In this document: one piece after another, positions 62,501 through 64,000 of the stretch
Position numbering within the stretch: position 1 is the first letter of the stretch
Layout: each line of letters opens with the position of its first letter
From: Tetrahymena elliotti 4EA
Taxonomy: Eukaryota > Ciliophora > Oligohymenophorea > Hymenostomatida > Tetrahymenidae
Assembly: GCA_000231825.2 (NCBI GenBank)
Contig: JH720402.1
Location: forward strand, 1-64,000
Reading direction: 5' to 3'
DNA length: 64,000 nt
Position numbers and translations under genes: made by a program
Notes under the pieces: generated by a model
The model's input: only the letters and a program-made list of their open reading frames with translations
Database searches by the model: none
Told to the model about the DNA's origin: nothing

Positions 62501-63414
62501 CTCCAGGTTCTCGTTAAACTCTTGAAGTTGATGTTACTACTGGAAACTTCTATATCAAATTAAGAGGTTTAGAGAAATATACCCAAGGTTATATTAAGTA
62601 TGTTTCCTTCCCTGCTAGGTCTGAGTTACCCTTACTTGCACTCCGTAAGCCCATTCCTGATCTTCCTATTGTTACAGGAGTAATGAACCCACAAAATTTG
62701 ACTCAATATAGTGATGTTAAATTCGAGTTTGCTCCTCTCGACTGTTCTCACTTCAATAAAGATAAAGAAGATTTCTATGTTTCTGATATTATGTATACAA
62801 TTATGATATCCAAAGAGAAGCAAGTAATTAAAGGTACAAATTTGAAATTCAGTCAAATTAAAGGTGACCTTACATCTATTGAATAGAAGATTAACCTTTA
62901 CTTAGGATTGAATGTTGGTGTACCAGCCATCTTCTTGAACATTGATGAAACTCAAGAATGCTTAAAATCTTGCTCAAGCTGTAAGGCTAAAGAGATAAGT
63001 ATCCCCTTAGATAATAAAGCTTTCTCCTCTTATTTAGATTTAAGTACTCCTCCTTTTATTATTCTACGTGCTAGTATTGATTGGAAAAACAAATTAAATA
63101 ACCAAATTTACACCTAAAATATTTACTATGGAGAAGTATTACTTGATAAATCTAAAATATTACCTGTCTACAAAGAAGTTGAAGATTAACCTACTATCCC
63201 TGAAGGAATATCTACATTTACTATTGTAGTTATTATTGCTGGAGCTCTCATACTCATATCTTTGTTAATCTTTTATGTTAAGAAGTATAAGCAAACTGAA
63301 AAGAGATTAAACTTCGAATTAACTGATGTACGTAATATTGTTGGTATTAGCTAAAGTCAAGACCCATATCCTAAAACAAAGCATATTCCTCTTGATGAAG
63401 AATCAAACGATTGA
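56522..63414 (+). CDS. large single-pass type I membrane protein, ciliate-type
   Basis: Seven exons: 56522-56966, 57735-58484, 58651-59369, 59467-60413, 60513-61584, 61648-61764, 62026-63414; 1,812 residues, all phases closing. An N-terminal signal peptide (LIQSIFVLALVFSCLLQTGQA, read without its first residues) is followed by ~1,700 extracellular or lumenal residues of beta-rich character with several Cys clusters, such as KCQSKCGYEIV early and ECLKSCSSCKAKE late. One membrane span (FTIVVIIAGALILISLLIFY) lies near the C-terminus, followed by a ~45-residue tail ending HIPLDEESND. Repeated use of YYxI/FYYIKS-type strands and a second SxFYxYF element suggest duplicated beta domains. I do not recognise a named family; Tetrahymena has many large surface or secretory-route proteins of this layout. 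Coding confidence is high from composition. The first intron (768 nt) is long and the sixth contains a G-rich tract. Confidence 0.8.
61808..61840 (+). other. G-rich tract in intron
   Basis: Within intron 6 (61765-62025) of the membrane-protein gene, four GGG runs (61808-61810, 61812-61814, 61830-61832, 61838-61840) stand out in DNA that is otherwise about 80% AT. A CT-rich stretch (CTTCCCTCTCTCTC, ~61935-61949) lies ~95 nt downstream. The G runs could form a G-quadruplex, or the two tracts could pair in the transcript. Confidence 0.45.
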
Positions 63415-63679
63415 GAAATTAGCTAACTGAATAAAAAAAAATAACTTTTCTAATTTACTATCTCTCTCACATTTAAATGTTATTCAAATATTTATTTGTA
63501 CTTTCATATTGTTAAATGTATTTTTTTAATTTGCATAAATAATATTTTTATTTCATATTTAATTTTATTAAAAAACAATAGTAAATTTTCCATTCTTAAA
63601 TAAATGAATCAATAAAAAAAAAAACTATCATCTCTTTCTTTTTTCTTATTAGATAATTTTTGAATATCTTTTTAATGTG
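63415..63679. other. 3' flank of the membrane-protein gene
   Basis: Short AT-rich stretch including an A11 run near 63615-63625. No feature is supportable. Confidence 0.5.
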
Positions 63680-64000
63680 ATGAATCAAATTTTATCTTCA
63701 AATTATCATCATTTGTATTTTCAAATAAAAAATCATACTAAATGTTAGATTTCTTAAAAGAATTTTAAAATATTTTTCTTTAGTGTTATAAAATGTATTA
63801 AAAAAGATTTAAAATGTAAAAATTAAAATTTGAATTCAAATTATGATAACTTTATTTTCATAATAAAATGTATTTTTTTAAACTATTTAAATATTTTTTC
63901 ATTTTTAGTAAAAGGCAATTCTAGATCAAATTCTCGCTTCATTAAATTATTAGAAGCAAAGTAAATTTTACATTCCTAATAAAATAATTCAGAAATGAAA
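63680..64000 (+). CDS. possible start of a partial gene at the window edge
   Basis: The last ~90 bases, after an acceptor-like CATTTTTAG ending at 63908, read as coding: KGNSRSNSRFIKLLEAKQ and on to the edge without TGA. The same frame is open back to an ATG at 63680 (MNQILSSNYHHLYFQ), but the middle part resembles an intron. The gene may be either continuous or split, with a first exon near 63680. It is cut by the window end, and no product can be named. Confidence 0.3.

Noticed and set aside
1..64000. tRNA, 5S rRNA, telomere (CCCCAA) and chromosome-breakage 15-mer
   Set aside because: Looked for by their consensus patterns on both strands; none was found. Very diverged or intron-containing tRNAs cannot be excluded by eye.

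Overview
The window reads as macronuclear DNA of a ciliate close to Tetrahymena, most likely T. thermophila. Every convincing reading frame runs through many in-frame TAA and TAG codons, which must encode Gln, and ends only at TGA (nuclear code 6). Coding sequence is roughly 25-30% GC. Introns and spacers are 10-20% GC. Introns start GTAA/GTAT/GTTA, end in a T-rich AG, and range from 47 nt to about 1.2 kb. The gene at 14206-20484 matches what is known of Tetrahymena cnjB (glycine/tryptophan repeats plus seven retroviral-type zinc knuckles). I see no telomeric CCCCAA/GGGGTT repeats and no chromosome-breakage 15-mer, so the window looks internal to a chromosome. All gene models were joined by hand from splice signals and reading phase; exon coordinates are in each entry.

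Layout. 1-9258: a Gln/Asn-rich protein (665-2395, +), a long empty spacer, then a vacuolar-sorting-receptor-like PA-domain membrane protein (6924-9258, +). 9259-14205: mostly empty, with weak orphan-exon candidates. 14206-20484 (+): CNJB, an Spt6-related protein carrying GW repeats and CCHC knuckles. 22708-32586: four minus-strand genes: a 47-residue Tom7-like mitochondrial import subunit, a SAXO-like axonemal microtubule protein, a 127-residue unknown, and an Unkempt-like RNA-binding protein with six CCCH fingers in two triplets. 33638-34167 (+): a weak small gene. 36419-63414 (+): a MATE transporter, an EB1-family microtubule plus-end protein, a DUF4419 protein, a 915-residue unknown, the ciliary central-pair protein CFAP65, and a 1,812-residue single-pass membrane protein. 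The last 320 bases may hold the start of another gene.

Functional themes. Three genes concern microtubules or cilia (SAXO-like, EB1, CFAP65). Two concern RNA or chromatin (CNJB, Unkempt-like). One serves the secretory/lysosomal route (VSR-like), one mitochondrial import (Tom7-like) and one solute efflux (MATE). Ciliate genes are transcribed singly, so the grouping is adjacency and not operon structure. The points most worth a second look are the Spt6-GW-zinc-knuckle fusion and a reading-frame conflict inside it, the 47-residue Tom7 split by an intron, the SAXO cysteine motif placed in mid-protein, the EB1 without a recognisable EBH domain, and the stop-free in-frame 639-nt intron of the VSR-like gene.
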